Assembly: GCF_037126285.1 (NCBI RefSeq)
Contig: NZ_CP147012.1
Location: 434,001 to 498,000, forward strand
Reading direction: 5' to 3'
Length of the DNA: 64,000 nt
Source of the DNA: Bernardetia sp. MNP-M8
GTDB lineage: Bacteria; Bacteroidota; Bacteroidia; Cytophagales; Bernardetiaceae
Positions 34,601 through 42,957 of this stretch are shown here, in pieces. Each line of letters begins with the position of its first letter. Positions within the stretch are counted from its first letter, which is position 1. Below the pieces are notes generated by a model. That model saw only the letters and a program-made list of their open reading frames with translations, searched no databases and had not been told where the DNA came from. The translations under genes and the position numbers were made by a program.

Positions 34601-35047
34601 TCAATATCCACGAAAATAATTTTTGAAAAAATAGAAAATCTTATAAAGCACATTTTCATTAATTCGTTTTTGTTCTAGTTCTAATTTTCTATAAGACTCT
34701 TTTGCTTCTTCTCGTCTCTTTTCTTTTCTCTCTTTTTCGTTTGGAATAGAAATTCCGTATTTTAAATCCATATATCTATCTACTGTATTAATTCCTATAA
34801 TAATATCTTCTACAGAAAGCGAAACTTCAACTAAACTACTATCATATTTATTAACTACTAAATTTCCTCCTCCTAAGAGTATATTTAATGACTCTTTATT
34901 AAGAAAAGATTCTTCTGTATTGTAGCCATATATCCAACCAAATTCTTTTTCCTCTATCAGTTTAGCTATTACTTTGGTTTTATGACTTTTACTTAACCTT
35001 TTCATGCGTTCTTCTATAATTTTGTTCGCTTCGTCAATATCAATCAT
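34601..35047 (-). CDS. Imm35/YrhB-like protein
   Basis: 148 residues. The N-terminal helix MIDIDEANKIIEERMKRL, the strand FGWIYGYNTEESFLN, a LGGGNLVVNKYDSSLVEVS segment and a final Lys/Glu-rich helix follow the pattern of the Imm35 (YrhB) family: (G)W.F.Y ... GN.P.lVdk.tG.i. Members are mostly immunity proteins of polymorphic toxin systems or orphans of unknown role. No toxin gene is adjacent. The stop codon sits beside a perfect palindrome shared with the TonB receptor gene. Likely cytosolic. The family assignment is from memory. Confidence 0.6.
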   Translation of the reverse strand: MIDIDEANKIIEERMKRLSKSHKTKVIAKLIEEKEFGWIYGYNTEESFLNKESLNILLGGGNLVVNKYDSSLVEVSLSVEDIIIGINTVDRYMDLKYGISIPNEKERKEKRREEAKESYRKLELEQKRINENVLYKIFYFFKNYFRGY

Positions 35048-35148
35048 TATATTTGCATATTTATTTCGTAAAAACTATTTAATCTAAAGATTGCTAAATT
35101 TGCTGAATAAGCTGAAATATAAAATAATTTTAATAAAAAATAGATATA

Positions 35149-35928
35149 ATGCAAAATTACCATACACTCTTAAATACAATTTTAGAAGAAGGAGCAGACA
35201 AATCTGACCGAACAGGAACAGGAACACGTTCTATTTTTGGCTATCAAATGCGCTTTAATCTTCAAAAAGGATTTCCATTACTGACAACAAAAAAAGTACA
35301 CTTCAAAAGTATTGTTCACGAACTAATTTGGTTTTTGAAAGGCGATACAAATATTAAATATTTGAAGGATAATGGCGTTTCGATTTGGGACGAATGGGCA
35401 GATGAAAATGGAAATTTAGGAAGAGTTTATGGCGCACAATGGAGAAATTTTGGTGGCATAGACCAAATAAATGACCTTCTAAATTCTCTAAAAAATAATC
35501 CAGATTCTCGTCGCATGATTGTTTCGGCTTGGAATCCTGTCGATGTGCCTTCTATGGCTTTACCTCCTTGTCATACACTTTGGCAATGTTATGTAGCTGA
35601 TGGAAAACTGTCTTTACAACTCTATCAACGCAGCGCAGATGTATTTTTGGGTTTGCCGTTTAATATTGCTTCTTATGCACTTCTGACGCACATGTTGGCA
35701 CAAGTAAGTGGTTTGGAAGTAGGCGATTTGATTATGACTTTGGGAGATGCACATTTGTATAAAAACCATTTCGAACAAGCAAATCTACAACTGACAAGAG
35801 AAGAACGAGAACTTCCAACTTTAGAACTAAATAAAGAAATCAACTCTATTTTTGATTTTAAATATGAAGATATTGTAGTCAAAAATTACAACCCTCATGC
35901 TGCTATAAAAGCTCCTGTGGCTGTTTAG
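35149..35928 (+). CDS. thyA: Thymidylate synthase
   Basis: 259 residues, close to the usual 264 of the ThyA class. The nucleotide-site loop [33 protein letters not shown], the catalytic Cys141 in [32 protein letters not shown] and GDAHLYKNH are all present. It makes dTMP from dUMP with methylene-tetrahydrofolate. The ATG at 35149 directly starts the conserved [15 protein letters not shown]. Often followed by folA; here the next gene is on the other strand. Secure. Confidence 0.97.
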   Translation: MQNYHTLLNTILEEGADKSDRTGTGTRSIFGYQMRFNLQKGFPLLTTKKVHFKSIVHELIWFLKGDTNIKYLKDNGVSIWDEWADENGNLGRVYGAQWRNFGGIDQINDLLNSLKNNPDSRRMIVSAWNPVDVPSMALPPCHTLWQCYVADGKLSLQLYQRSADVFLGLPFNIASYALLTHMLAQVSGLEVGDLIMTLGDAHLYKNHFEQANLQLTREERELPTLELNKEINSIFDFKYEDIVVKNYNPHAAIKAPVAV

Positions 35929-36141
35929 AGTTCAGAACTAGCAATTTGACATTTAATCTGCTCTCAAAATTACCTTTGTAGTTTTTAGGGTGGATTTTTT
36001 ATCAAAATTCATATTCAAAAGAAAATAAAAAGAAGTACTTTATTTAAAAAAAGTTTTTTTCTGAATTGCTTGATATGCAATTATCAGAAGTTCATTTGTG
36101 GGAAAATGAGAATAGATTTGAGTTTGTGCAAAAAATAAAAT

Positions 36142-37044
36142 CTATCTACCTGAAATAAGAAAATTAGAATTTCCTTCTGCAATCATTTTATTTACATAAT
36201 AAAGAGTATTTTCTTCACCACTTTCTATACGTATAGGTACATTATGAGAGATAGATAAAGTATTAAGAGCAGAAATAAGAGTGCTAGAATTATTAAAAAG
36301 GTTACTGTTTATCTTGAATTTTATTTTTTTTGGTCTTCCTTGCTCTTTATAATATACTTGACAATAACTATTTGATACAAGATTATCTCTTTCATGAAAT
36401 ATAATTTCTTCTATCTCTTTTGCTGATAGTACAAACTCTCTGATTCCATATTTACTAGCAAAACCAATCCCTTTTTTAGTGATGTAAAATGTATTGTTTT
36501 TGAAATGTTGATAGGTAGATTCTACTTTATTTCCATAGTACCAGTCATGTAACCAAATGATTCCTTCTAATATAAAAGGAATAGAAATTAATGGAAAAAA
36601 AGAATTATTTGATTCTATAACAACAAATATATAAAACGGTATAAAAGCTATAATTTTACCAAATCTCATAAAAGAATTGTGCAAGAAGTTTTGATAAGGA
36701 GATATATTCTGAGATTTCTTGAGCCAAGGTACTTTTTTTACTTGTCTTGGGATATTTCTTTGAGATCTTCCTTTTTTAGGTAGAGAAGTATAAAATAATA
36801 TCTCATCTTCTAATTTTAAAAACATTGCTTTCTCAATAGGAAAATCTATCAACGTTTCAGATTGTTCACAATGTCTATTTCCTAGATACTCCCATGTATC
36901 ACTTAAAAAAACCGATTTACAACCTGCACAGAAAACCACTTCATCACCTTCTGAAATAGAATCACCTGTAATGGGATCTTTTCGGTTTTGAGCTAGGAAG
37001 TTATGGTGTTTTTTTGAAGTGGAATCTATTCTATGAATGTGCAT
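36142..37044 (-). CDS. Membrane protein with N-terminal RING/treble-clef-like module
   Basis: 300 residues. The N-terminus reads NRKDPITGDSISEGDEVVFC, then AGCKSVFLSDTWEYLGNRHC. It has a CxxC knuckle (about Cys39/Cys42) and a Cys near residue 59, preceded by a DPITGD turn, and resembles bacterial RING-finger modules in which part of the metal ligands are replaced. Two membrane spans follow (about 130-170: IIAFIPFYIFVVIE, FPLISIPFILEGIIWL). A C-terminal soluble domain (about 190-300) resembles a PH-like fold (FYITKKGIGF, EIEEIIFHERD). A frameshifted relative is at 46924-47596. The zinc-ribbon gene at 37119 lies 74 bases upstream on the same strand. Function unknown; bacterial RING modules have been linked to ubiquitin-like conjugation and to toxin-immunity loci. 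Confidence 0.6.
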   Translation of the reverse strand: MHIHRIDSTSKKHHNFLAQNRKDPITGDSISEGDEVVFCAGCKSVFLSDTWEYLGNRHCEQSETLIDFPIEKAMFLKLEDEILFYTSLPKKGRSQRNIPRQVKKVPWLKKSQNISPYQNFLHNSFMRFGKIIAFIPFYIFVVIESNNSFFPLISIPFILEGIIWLHDWYYGNKVESTYQHFKNNTFYITKKGIGFASKYGIREFVLSAKEIEEIIFHERDNLVSNSYCQVYYKEQGRPKKIKFKINSNLFNNSSTLISALNTLSISHNVPIRIESGEENTLYYVNKMIAEGNSNFLISGR

Positions 37045-37118
37045 CTAATGATATAATTGCGTCGCTATTTTTAATAATTTATTATTTTTATTTGTGCAAA
37101 AAATAAAGTTTTAATTTT

Positions 37119-37658
37119 CTAATCAAAATTCCACTCTGAATCTAAGTTATTTGCACATACTTGACATTCAAAAATATCTTCTTTAATCAGATTGATAGCT
37201 TGACAGTTTGTGCAAAGTCTAAAATCAAAAGCTAACGTAAAATCATTTGGATATTCTATTCCTATTTTACTCAAAACTTTTTCTACATATTTCCAAGATT
37301 CAGGTTTTGGACAGTAACCTGTTGATTGATTACTTATTTCGTTTATTGAAATTTTATCTTTTTTCTCAATTAGAAATGAAATTTCGCCTGCTGAAATAAC
37401 ATTTTTTCCACCTGCACATTGGACATGTTCAGAATGTCTATCATTAATTACAAGCTGATGGTTTTCATTAATGATAAATGTTGCAATTACACTATCATTG
37501 ATTAATTCTTGACTTGTTTTCTCAATCCAGCTTACTATATCATTAATTTTTAAGATTTTATAGCCAGTAAACTTTAAATCGATAGCATCAAATATTTCTT
37601 GAGAGCCTACGTAAGAATAAAGTTGAATATTTTCTTTTTGGTTTTCTAAATTAGTCAT
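37119..37658 (-). CDS. Hypothetical protein with C-terminal zinc ribbon
   Basis: 179 residues. The C-terminal third contains STGYCPKPESWKYVEKVL, FRLCTNCQAINLIKEDIFEC and QVCANNLDSEWNFD, giving two CxxC knuckles (RLCTNC and FECQVC) of a zinc ribbon. The STGYCPxPESW...FxFRxCxxCxxxNxxKxxxFxCxxCxxxLxxxWNF pattern is one I have seen in uncharacterised bacterial proteins, but it has no assigned role. The N-terminal part may bind a partner. It lies upstream of and in the same direction as the RING-like membrane gene, so the two may form an operon. Probably cytosolic. Confidence 0.65.
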   Translation of the reverse strand: MTNLENQKENIQLYSYVGSQEIFDAIDLKFTGYKILKINDIVSWIEKTSQELINDSVIATFIINENHQLVINDRHSEHVQCAGGKNVISAGEISFLIEKKDKISINEISNQSTGYCPKPESWKYVEKVLSKIGIEYPNDFTLAFDFRLCTNCQAINLIKEDIFECQVCANNLDSEWNFD

Positions 37659-37760
37659 TTACCCTTTATTTTAACTCCATTTTCGCAAGGACAAGAGAAA
37701 TCTTGCCCCTACAAATAAAACGGCAATTGCAATTAACTGGTTACTACTTACTGGTAACTG

Positions 37761-39155
37761 CTAACTATAAAGCTCACTTTTATCAATTTCAGTAGTTTCT
37801 TCTTTAAAGATAATTCCGTGGTTTTCTAGTTCTGCCAAAACAGGCTCATAAATTTCTCTATGAATTGGAATCTGAACGCCTTTTAAATGTAAATTTCCTG
37901 TCAAATATAATTTTGCTGCAATGGCTAAAGGAAGTCCTACAGTTTTCGCCATCGCTGTGTGCTGACTATCATCTCCAAAAACAACAAGCGAAGAAGTAAG
38001 TTCTTTTGCTTTTCCTTGATAGGTATATTTAATTCTGTGCTGCATCAAAATCATATCTTTATCCTGTGGATCTAATGTCCATTTTTCCTCTAAAAGATGT
38101 TGCAAGATTTGAGCAGGAGAAGCATTTTGAAGTGTTATTTTTTTGTCTTCAAAGAATCCTAAATATTCCCATTGTTTGAGCTTTGCATCAGAAAAATTAT
38201 AGATTGTTTTTAGTTTTTCTTCCAAAGATAAAAAAGGGTCGTATTTGAAAAACATATTTGCAAACTGTCTGTAAGTCAGTTTGTCCGAATTTTCAATTTT
38301 ATAAGAATCATCTGTCATTCCTAACTGTATAAATGTATCCCACGAGTTACAAAAACCATTTCTTCGGATTGTTCCTCTCAGCATTGTCGGAATGGTATCC
38401 AAACCATAAACAGAACGATATTGCAATGAATCTCTATTTGGATAACCTTCAAATCTATAGTCATCATCATACTCATTTATTTGAGCAAATTCTTTTGATT
38501 CAATCGGCTCACAATACGAAAATAAGCGATGATAAGGTGCATATTTATATTGATGATTCTGAATAAACTTTGCTGTTCCTTGTCCTGCCAAAACTACATT
38601 TCTAGGATTCCATGTAAATTTATAATTCCAAGGATTATTGTCAGATTCGGGAGCTAAAAGACCTCCAGTAAACGAACGAAAAGCTGTAATTTCTGCTTTT
38701 TCATTATCTGAACTATTATGCTCACGTATTTTGTCCAACACTTGCATTGCTGAAAGATGGTCAATTCCAGGGTCAAGACCAATTTCATTGAGTAGTAAAA
38801 GTCCTTTTTGTTTTGCTTCTTTGTCTAGCTTTTCCATTTGAGGAGAAACATAGGACGCTGTAAAAATAGAGGTAGATTCTTGAACACAAATTTCTGCCAC
38901 AGGAGCGTGTAAAAATGCAGGTAAAAGCGAAATTACTAAATCAGCACGTTGTGCAATCTTTCTGCAATCTTCCAAATTGGAAACATCAAATTGAAAAGCT
39001 TTAGCTCTTTCGTGGTGTTTTGTTTTATTTTGAGCCAGCGAAATATCCAAATCTCCTACTTCAATTTGCCAGTCGTTTTCTTTGCTATGTTCTAATAAAT
39101 AATCGATAAGTGCATAGGAAGAGCGTCCTGCACCAAGTACCACCACGTTTTTCAT
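37761..39155 (-). CDS. Saccharopine dehydrogenase/reductase-family oxidoreductase
   Basis: 464 residues. N-terminal Rossmann motif VVVLGAGRSSYALIDYL (GxGxxxxA). The catalytic-domain hallmark LLLLNEIGLDPGIDHLSAM (conserved GLDPGIDH) and ITAFRSFTGGLLAPESDNNP with NPWNYKFTWNPRNVVLAGQG are typical of saccharopine reductase-like enzymes. Later segments RGTIRRNGFCNSW and GLPLAIAAKLYLTG also fit. The family joins or splits amino acids through a C-N bond, as in lysine metabolism; exact direction and substrate are not determined. Upstream, the divergent gene is gldG. Confidence 0.9.
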   Translation of the reverse strand: MKNVVVLGAGRSSYALIDYLLEHSKENDWQIEVGDLDISLAQNKTKHHERAKAFQFDVSNLEDCRKIAQRADLVISLLPAFLHAPVAEICVQESTSIFTASYVSPQMEKLDKEAKQKGLLLLNEIGLDPGIDHLSAMQVLDKIREHNSSDNEKAEITAFRSFTGGLLAPESDNNPWNYKFTWNPRNVVLAGQGTAKFIQNHQYKYAPYHRLFSYCEPIESKEFAQINEYDDDYRFEGYPNRDSLQYRSVYGLDTIPTMLRGTIRRNGFCNSWDTFIQLGMTDDSYKIENSDKLTYRQFANMFFKYDPFLSLEEKLKTIYNFSDAKLKQWEYLGFFEDKKITLQNASPAQILQHLLEEKWTLDPQDKDMILMQHRIKYTYQGKAKELTSSLVVFGDDSQHTAMAKTVGLPLAIAAKLYLTGNLHLKGVQIPIHREIYEPVLAELENHGIIFKEETTEIDKSELYS

Positions 39156-39378
39156 TATTTTTTTGTTTATTGTGTGTTATTGATTTTTGAAACGAATTTC
39201 AGAAAGACAAAGTAAACATAGTTTGAATTCTCTTGCAAAAAAAGTCTGAAAATGTTTTGATAGTTTTTGTATAAAAAAGCAAGCCACCAAACCAAAGAAA
39301 TAACTAAATTTGTAATTCGTTAGATAAAATATACTTTAGCCTATTCAAAAAAGCATACAGAAATTTTTATTATAAAAA

Positions 39379-41142
39379 ATGCCTAATACAAATAATTCAA
39401 CGTCTTCTTCAAAATTTCAAATCAACACTAGAAAGTGGGAAAATATTATGCAATTAGTTGTCCTTTTTTTGGGACTAATCTTGATTAATATTTTGGCTCA
39501 AAACTATTTTTTTCGTCTTGATTTGACTGCTGAAAAGCGTTATACCATTACAGAATCTTCAAAAACCATTTTGAAAAACTTAGAAGAGCCTGTTTATATA
39601 GAAATTTATTTGGAAGGCGAACTCAATTCTTCTTTCAAAAGATTGCAAAAATCAGTCAAAGAAACACTAGAAGAATTTTCGATGTATGCAGGAAAAAATA
39701 TTCAGTTTACGTTTATTAATCCAGAACAAGTTTCAAGCAATCCAGAAGAACAAAATCGTTATTACAAGCAGCTTTCTGACCGTGGAGTTCAGCCTACAAC
39801 TGTTTTTGAAACTGTACAAGGTAAAAAAGTACAGAAATTAATTTTTCCTTCGGCGATTGTTTCCTATAAAAATAAAGAAAAACCAGTTTTACTTTTGAAA
39901 GGAAACCGTACAGCTTCGCCACAAGAACAGCTCAATCAATCTATTGAAAATATTGAATACGAGCTAATTTCTGCCATTCAAAAACTGAGTAAAAAACAAA
40001 AAAGTAGTGTTGCTTTCATTGAAGGACATGGCGAGCTTTCTAATGATAGACTTATTTCTCTGACACAGACTTTAAGTGAAAATTATATTGTAGAAAGATT
40101 AAATCTAAATGAAAATCTGAGTAACTCTTTTAAATCAGATAATAAAGGAAATAAAAATCCTATTCAGAATTTGCTGCAATATGATGCCATTGTGATTGCA
40201 AAACCAACACTTTCTTATACCGATAATGACCGTTATCAGCTTGACCAATATTTGATGAATGGAGGAAAATTATTATTTTTTATTGACCAAGTTCAGATGA
40301 ATTTGGATAGTATTGCACAAGGTGGAACGTATGCTTTTGCCTATAATTTGGGTTTGAATGAAATGATTTTTCGTTATGGTGTTCGTGTCAATCAAGATCT
40401 TTTACAAGACACACAATCAGGACAAATTTTGGTAAATGTGGGTCAGATGGGAGATAAAGCCAATGTTCAGCCGATTCCATTTCCGTATTATGCCACAACA
40501 GCCAGTTTTTCGACACATCCAATCACTAAAAATATGGATGCTCTGATGTTTAAATTTGTCAGTACATTGGATTCTGTGAAAGCTGATGGAATTATTCAAA
40601 CGCCTTTAGTTTTTTCTTCTCAATATTCACGTGTCAAGAAAGTGCCTACACTTATTTCACTAGATGAGTTAAAATTAGACCTAAATCCAAAACTTTATCA
40701 GACTTCAAATCTTCCTGTTGCTTATCTTTTGGAAGGAGAATTTAGTTCTGCTTTTAAAGGGCGTTTTCCTCCGAGTGGTTTTTCGGAAAATGATTTTATC
40801 CAAAAAGGAAAAGATTCGAAAGTTTTAGTGGTGGGAGATGGCGATTTGCTTTCCAATGATTTTGACAGACGAACTCGCCAGCCTTTGCCGATTGGTTATG
40901 ATGAAATAAGTAAAAATACCTATTCCAATCAAGAATTTCTCCTCAATACACTTTCTTATATGCTTGATGAAGGTGGAATTATTACTTCCAGAACAAAAGA
41001 ATTTGAAATCCGTCCATTAGATACTTTCAAGATACAAGAAGAAAAAAGCTATTGGCAGTTTCTAAATTTAGTTGTTCCGAATGTTATTATTTTGGTTTTT
41101 GGCTTGGGTTGGTATTTTTGGAGGAAGAAGAAGTATTCTTAA
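39379..41142 (+). CDS. gldG: GldG, gliding-motility ABC-type auxiliary protein
   Basis: 587 residues. One membrane anchor near the N-terminus (about 24-44: IMQLVVLFLGLILINILAQNY) and one at the C-terminus (about 563-582: VVPNVIILVFGLGWYFW), with a large extracytoplasmic domain between. The start FFRLDLTAEKRYTITESSK and the middle FIEGHGEL with DAIVIAKP fit GldG (Gld_G/ABC-type unknown domain). In Flavobacterium GldA, GldF and GldG are needed for gliding, forming an ABC transporter-like complex. gldF normally precedes gldG, but here an opposite-strand dehydrogenase gene lies upstream, so GldF must be encoded elsewhere or absent. Identification by family pattern. Confidence 0.88.
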   Translation: MPNTNNSTSSSKFQINTRKWENIMQLVVLFLGLILINILAQNYFFRLDLTAEKRYTITESSKTILKNLEEPVYIEIYLEGELNSSFKRLQKSVKETLEEFSMYAGKNIQFTFINPEQVSSNPEEQNRYYKQLSDRGVQPTTVFETVQGKKVQKLIFPSAIVSYKNKEKPVLLLKGNRTASPQEQLNQSIENIEYELISAIQKLSKKQKSSVAFIEGHGELSNDRLISLTQTLSENYIVERLNLNENLSNSFKSDNKGNKNPIQNLLQYDAIVIAKPTLSYTDNDRYQLDQYLMNGGKLLFFIDQVQMNLDSIAQGGTYAFAYNLGLNEMIFRYGVRVNQDLLQDTQSGQILVNVGQMGDKANVQPIPFPYYATTASFSTHPITKNMDALMFKFVSTLDSVKADGIIQTPLVFSSQYSRVKKVPTLISLDELKLDLNPKLYQTSNLPVAYLLEGEFSSAFKGRFPPSGFSENDFIQKGKDSKVLVVGDGDLLSNDFDRRTRQPLPIGYDEISKNTYSNQEFLLNTLSYMLDEGGIITSRTKEFEIRPLDTFKIQEEKSYWQFLNLVVPNVIILVFGLGWYFWRKKKYS

Positions 41143-41165
41143 AATCAAATCTTAGTAGTTAGATT

Positions 41166-41609
41166 TTATAATGGTAAAACTCTAATTGTTTGTTTCAAAA
41201 CAGATGATACTTCAATCCTTACTCTCTGCCCTCTTTTATATTTTTCATAATTTTCTTTTGATACTGTAAATTTTTCCTCTTTCATGAAAAAGTGGTAGCT
41301 TGTTGCATTATCCTGACTTTCTACTACTTTTTTAGATGTGATATGACCTACAAAAACCAATTTATATCCTGAGTAAAATTCAGTTTTTGAAGAAATGAAC
41401 ATTCCAGCACCTACAATTCCTACAAGAACCAACACAGATAAATCAATAAGATAAGACCTTCCATAATTATCAAAGTGACTTTCTCTAAAATAATAAATAT
41501 AATAACCCAAAAGTTGTAAGCCAACCAAAAAGATGAGAAAGTGAGAGGAATTAATGCCTTTTTGCTTCAAAATAATTTTATCCTCTTTAGTTAGTGCTTC
41601 TTTTTTCAT
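41166..41609 (-). CDS. Small two-span membrane protein, paralog A
   Basis: 147 residues. N-terminal MKKEALTKEDKIILKQKG, two hydrophobic spans (about 27-42 and 58-77), then a ~65-residue soluble tail with YHFFMKEEKFTVSKENYEKY and GQRVRIEVSSVLKQTIRVLPL. The tail resembles small beta-barrel (OB or NfeD-like) domains, a structural guess. It is closely related in layout and sequence to the next gene upstream (41617-42054), with 7 bases between them. The pair directly follows a Septu-like ATPase and HNH gene pair at equally short spacing. No known function. Confidence 0.7.
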   Translation of the reverse strand: MKKEALTKEDKIILKQKGINSSHFLIFLVGLQLLGYYIYYFRESHFDNYGRSYLIDLSVLVLVGIVGAGMFISSKTEFYSGYKLVFVGHITSKKVVESQDNATSYHFFMKEEKFTVSKENYEKYKRGQRVRIEVSSVLKQTIRVLPL

Positions 41610-41616
41610 TTTTAGG

Positions 41617-42054
41617 CTATTTTGAGTTCTTTATTTCTGTAATTCTAATTGTACTTTTAGTAATTGCAGTTTGTTCTACTTTTACTTTCTGACCTACTTT
41701 ATATGTATCAAAATCTTCTTTAGAAACTATAATAGCTCTTTCATTTACTTTGAAATACAAATATTTATTCTCCATATCTTTATATTCATCTTTTTCCTGT
41801 ATTATGCCTTCCATAACCCATTTATAGTGTTGCCATTCTTCCAAAGAATGAATTACCCAAGCTACAAACATAATTAAACTAGAAATTACTAGATAAAAAA
41901 TACTACCAGTCGTATATTTTTCATCAGCATAATATTGGTAAATTCCCCAACCAATAAAACCTAATATAAAAACAGTCAAGTACATAGCACCCATATCTTT
42001 ACTCTTCGCTCTCATTTCCTTTCTATCTTGAAGAGTTAGGTATTCTTTTTTCAT
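41617..42054 (-). CDS. Small two-span membrane protein, paralog B
   Basis: 145 residues. MKKEYLTLQDRKEMRAKSKD, two hydrophobic spans (about 23-42 and 52-70), then KYLYFKVNERAIIVSKEDFDTYKVGQKVKVEQTAITKSTIRI. The tail corresponds block by block to paralog A (VSKE-x-Y-x-x-YK-x-GQ-V-x-V-x-x-x-x-TIRI), so the two arose by tandem duplication. It begins 7 bases after the HNH gene ends and ends 7 bases before paralog A, which suggests one transcript. Possible roles are membrane effectors or sensors in the defence locus, or an unrelated hitchhiking pair. Confidence 0.7.
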   Translation of the reverse strand: MKKEYLTLQDRKEMRAKSKDMGAMYLTVFILGFIGWGIYQYYADEKYTTGSIFYLVISSLIMFVAWVIHSLEEWQHYKWVMEGIIQEKDEYKDMENKYLYFKVNERAIIVSKEDFDTYKVGQKVKVEQTAITKSTIRITEIKNSK

Positions 42055-42061
42055 TTTTTTC

Positions 42062-42949
42062 TTAGGAATTATTTTTACTAATTTCTTCTAAAAACAGACT
42101 ATAAGCATACTTTATCAAATCTTGTACACTAGATTCATATTCATCTAAAAAGAAGTCTTCAAAATTTTCATTCATATAATAACCAACTAGAGAAAATTCT
42201 TGTTCTTTATCTCCTAAAGTAAAAAGCATTTTAAAAAAAGAGAAGAAGGAAAGTTTTATTTGTGTATTGTCTTGGCTATTTGAACTATACTCTATAAAAT
42301 TTCTTATCTCTCTCTCTAATTGTTCTTTTGCTTTATCAATTACTTTTTTTCTTGCATGTTCTAATCTTTCTGTTTCTAAAAGTTTATCTAACATATGTTT
42401 ACCTCTACGTTGTTCAAATTTATCCAAGTCATTTTTTAGGTAGAGAATACCATCTTTATTAACCTCAAAAAAATGTAAAGGCTCATCTATTTCTGGATGT
42501 AGATATAAAGGTTTTTCACTCAAAAGCTCATCACTATCTACTAAACACTTCGAAAAAATAAGACTTCCGTTTGAGTCAAATGGAGCATACTCTTTCTTTA
42601 TTCTACTATACTCAAGCTGTAAAGAAAACTCATCACCTTTATTATTATTACACTTACTACAGACTGGAAATAAATTTGTCCATTCTGCTCCTAGCCAATA
42701 ATAATGTTTCTTTGGTCTAAAATGTTCAATAGTGAACTCTTCATCGCACTTGTATTCTACTAATTTTATCTCACAGTAGCCACATTTTTTATAATAAATT
42801 TTATCTCTTAGTTCTTCTTTTATAGGAGTATTATAATGTTCATCTCTCCAATCGAATTTATCTTTTTTGACATACAATTCTTCAGCTATCAAATTATGAA
42901 CTTTTAAAAGTTTGGTGGGTATTTCACTGGGTTTATTTACTTTTCTCAT
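42062..42949 (-). CDS. HNH endonuclease, PtuB-like (Septu defence)
   Basis: 295 residues. HNH core with zinc knuckles: KKCGYCEIKL (Cys56, Cys59), EFTIEHFRPKKHYYW (Glu75-His76, catalytic His), NLFPVCSKCNNNKGDEF (Cys97, Cys100 and the Asn/Lys of the third element). The C-terminal ~180 residues are mainly helical (EQRRGKHMLDKLLETERLEH). The gene starts 8 bases after the AAA-type ATPase gene, the arrangement of the two-gene Septu anti-phage system (PtuA ATPase, PtuB HNH nuclease). It would cut DNA upon phage infection when released or triggered by the ATPase. Pairing plus motifs make the assignment good; subtype unknown. Confidence 0.75.
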   Translation of the reverse strand: MRKVNKPSEIPTKLLKVHNLIAEELYVKKDKFDWRDEHYNTPIKEELRDKIYYKKCGYCEIKLVEYKCDEEFTIEHFRPKKHYYWLGAEWTNLFPVCSKCNNNKGDEFSLQLEYSRIKKEYAPFDSNGSLIFSKCLVDSDELLSEKPLYLHPEIDEPLHFFEVNKDGILYLKNDLDKFEQRRGKHMLDKLLETERLEHARKKVIDKAKEQLEREIRNFIEYSSNSQDNTQIKLSFFSFFKMLFTLGDKEQEFSLVGYYMNENFEDFFLDEYESSVQDLIKYAYSLFLEEISKNNS

Positions 42950-42957
42950 AGCAACTT

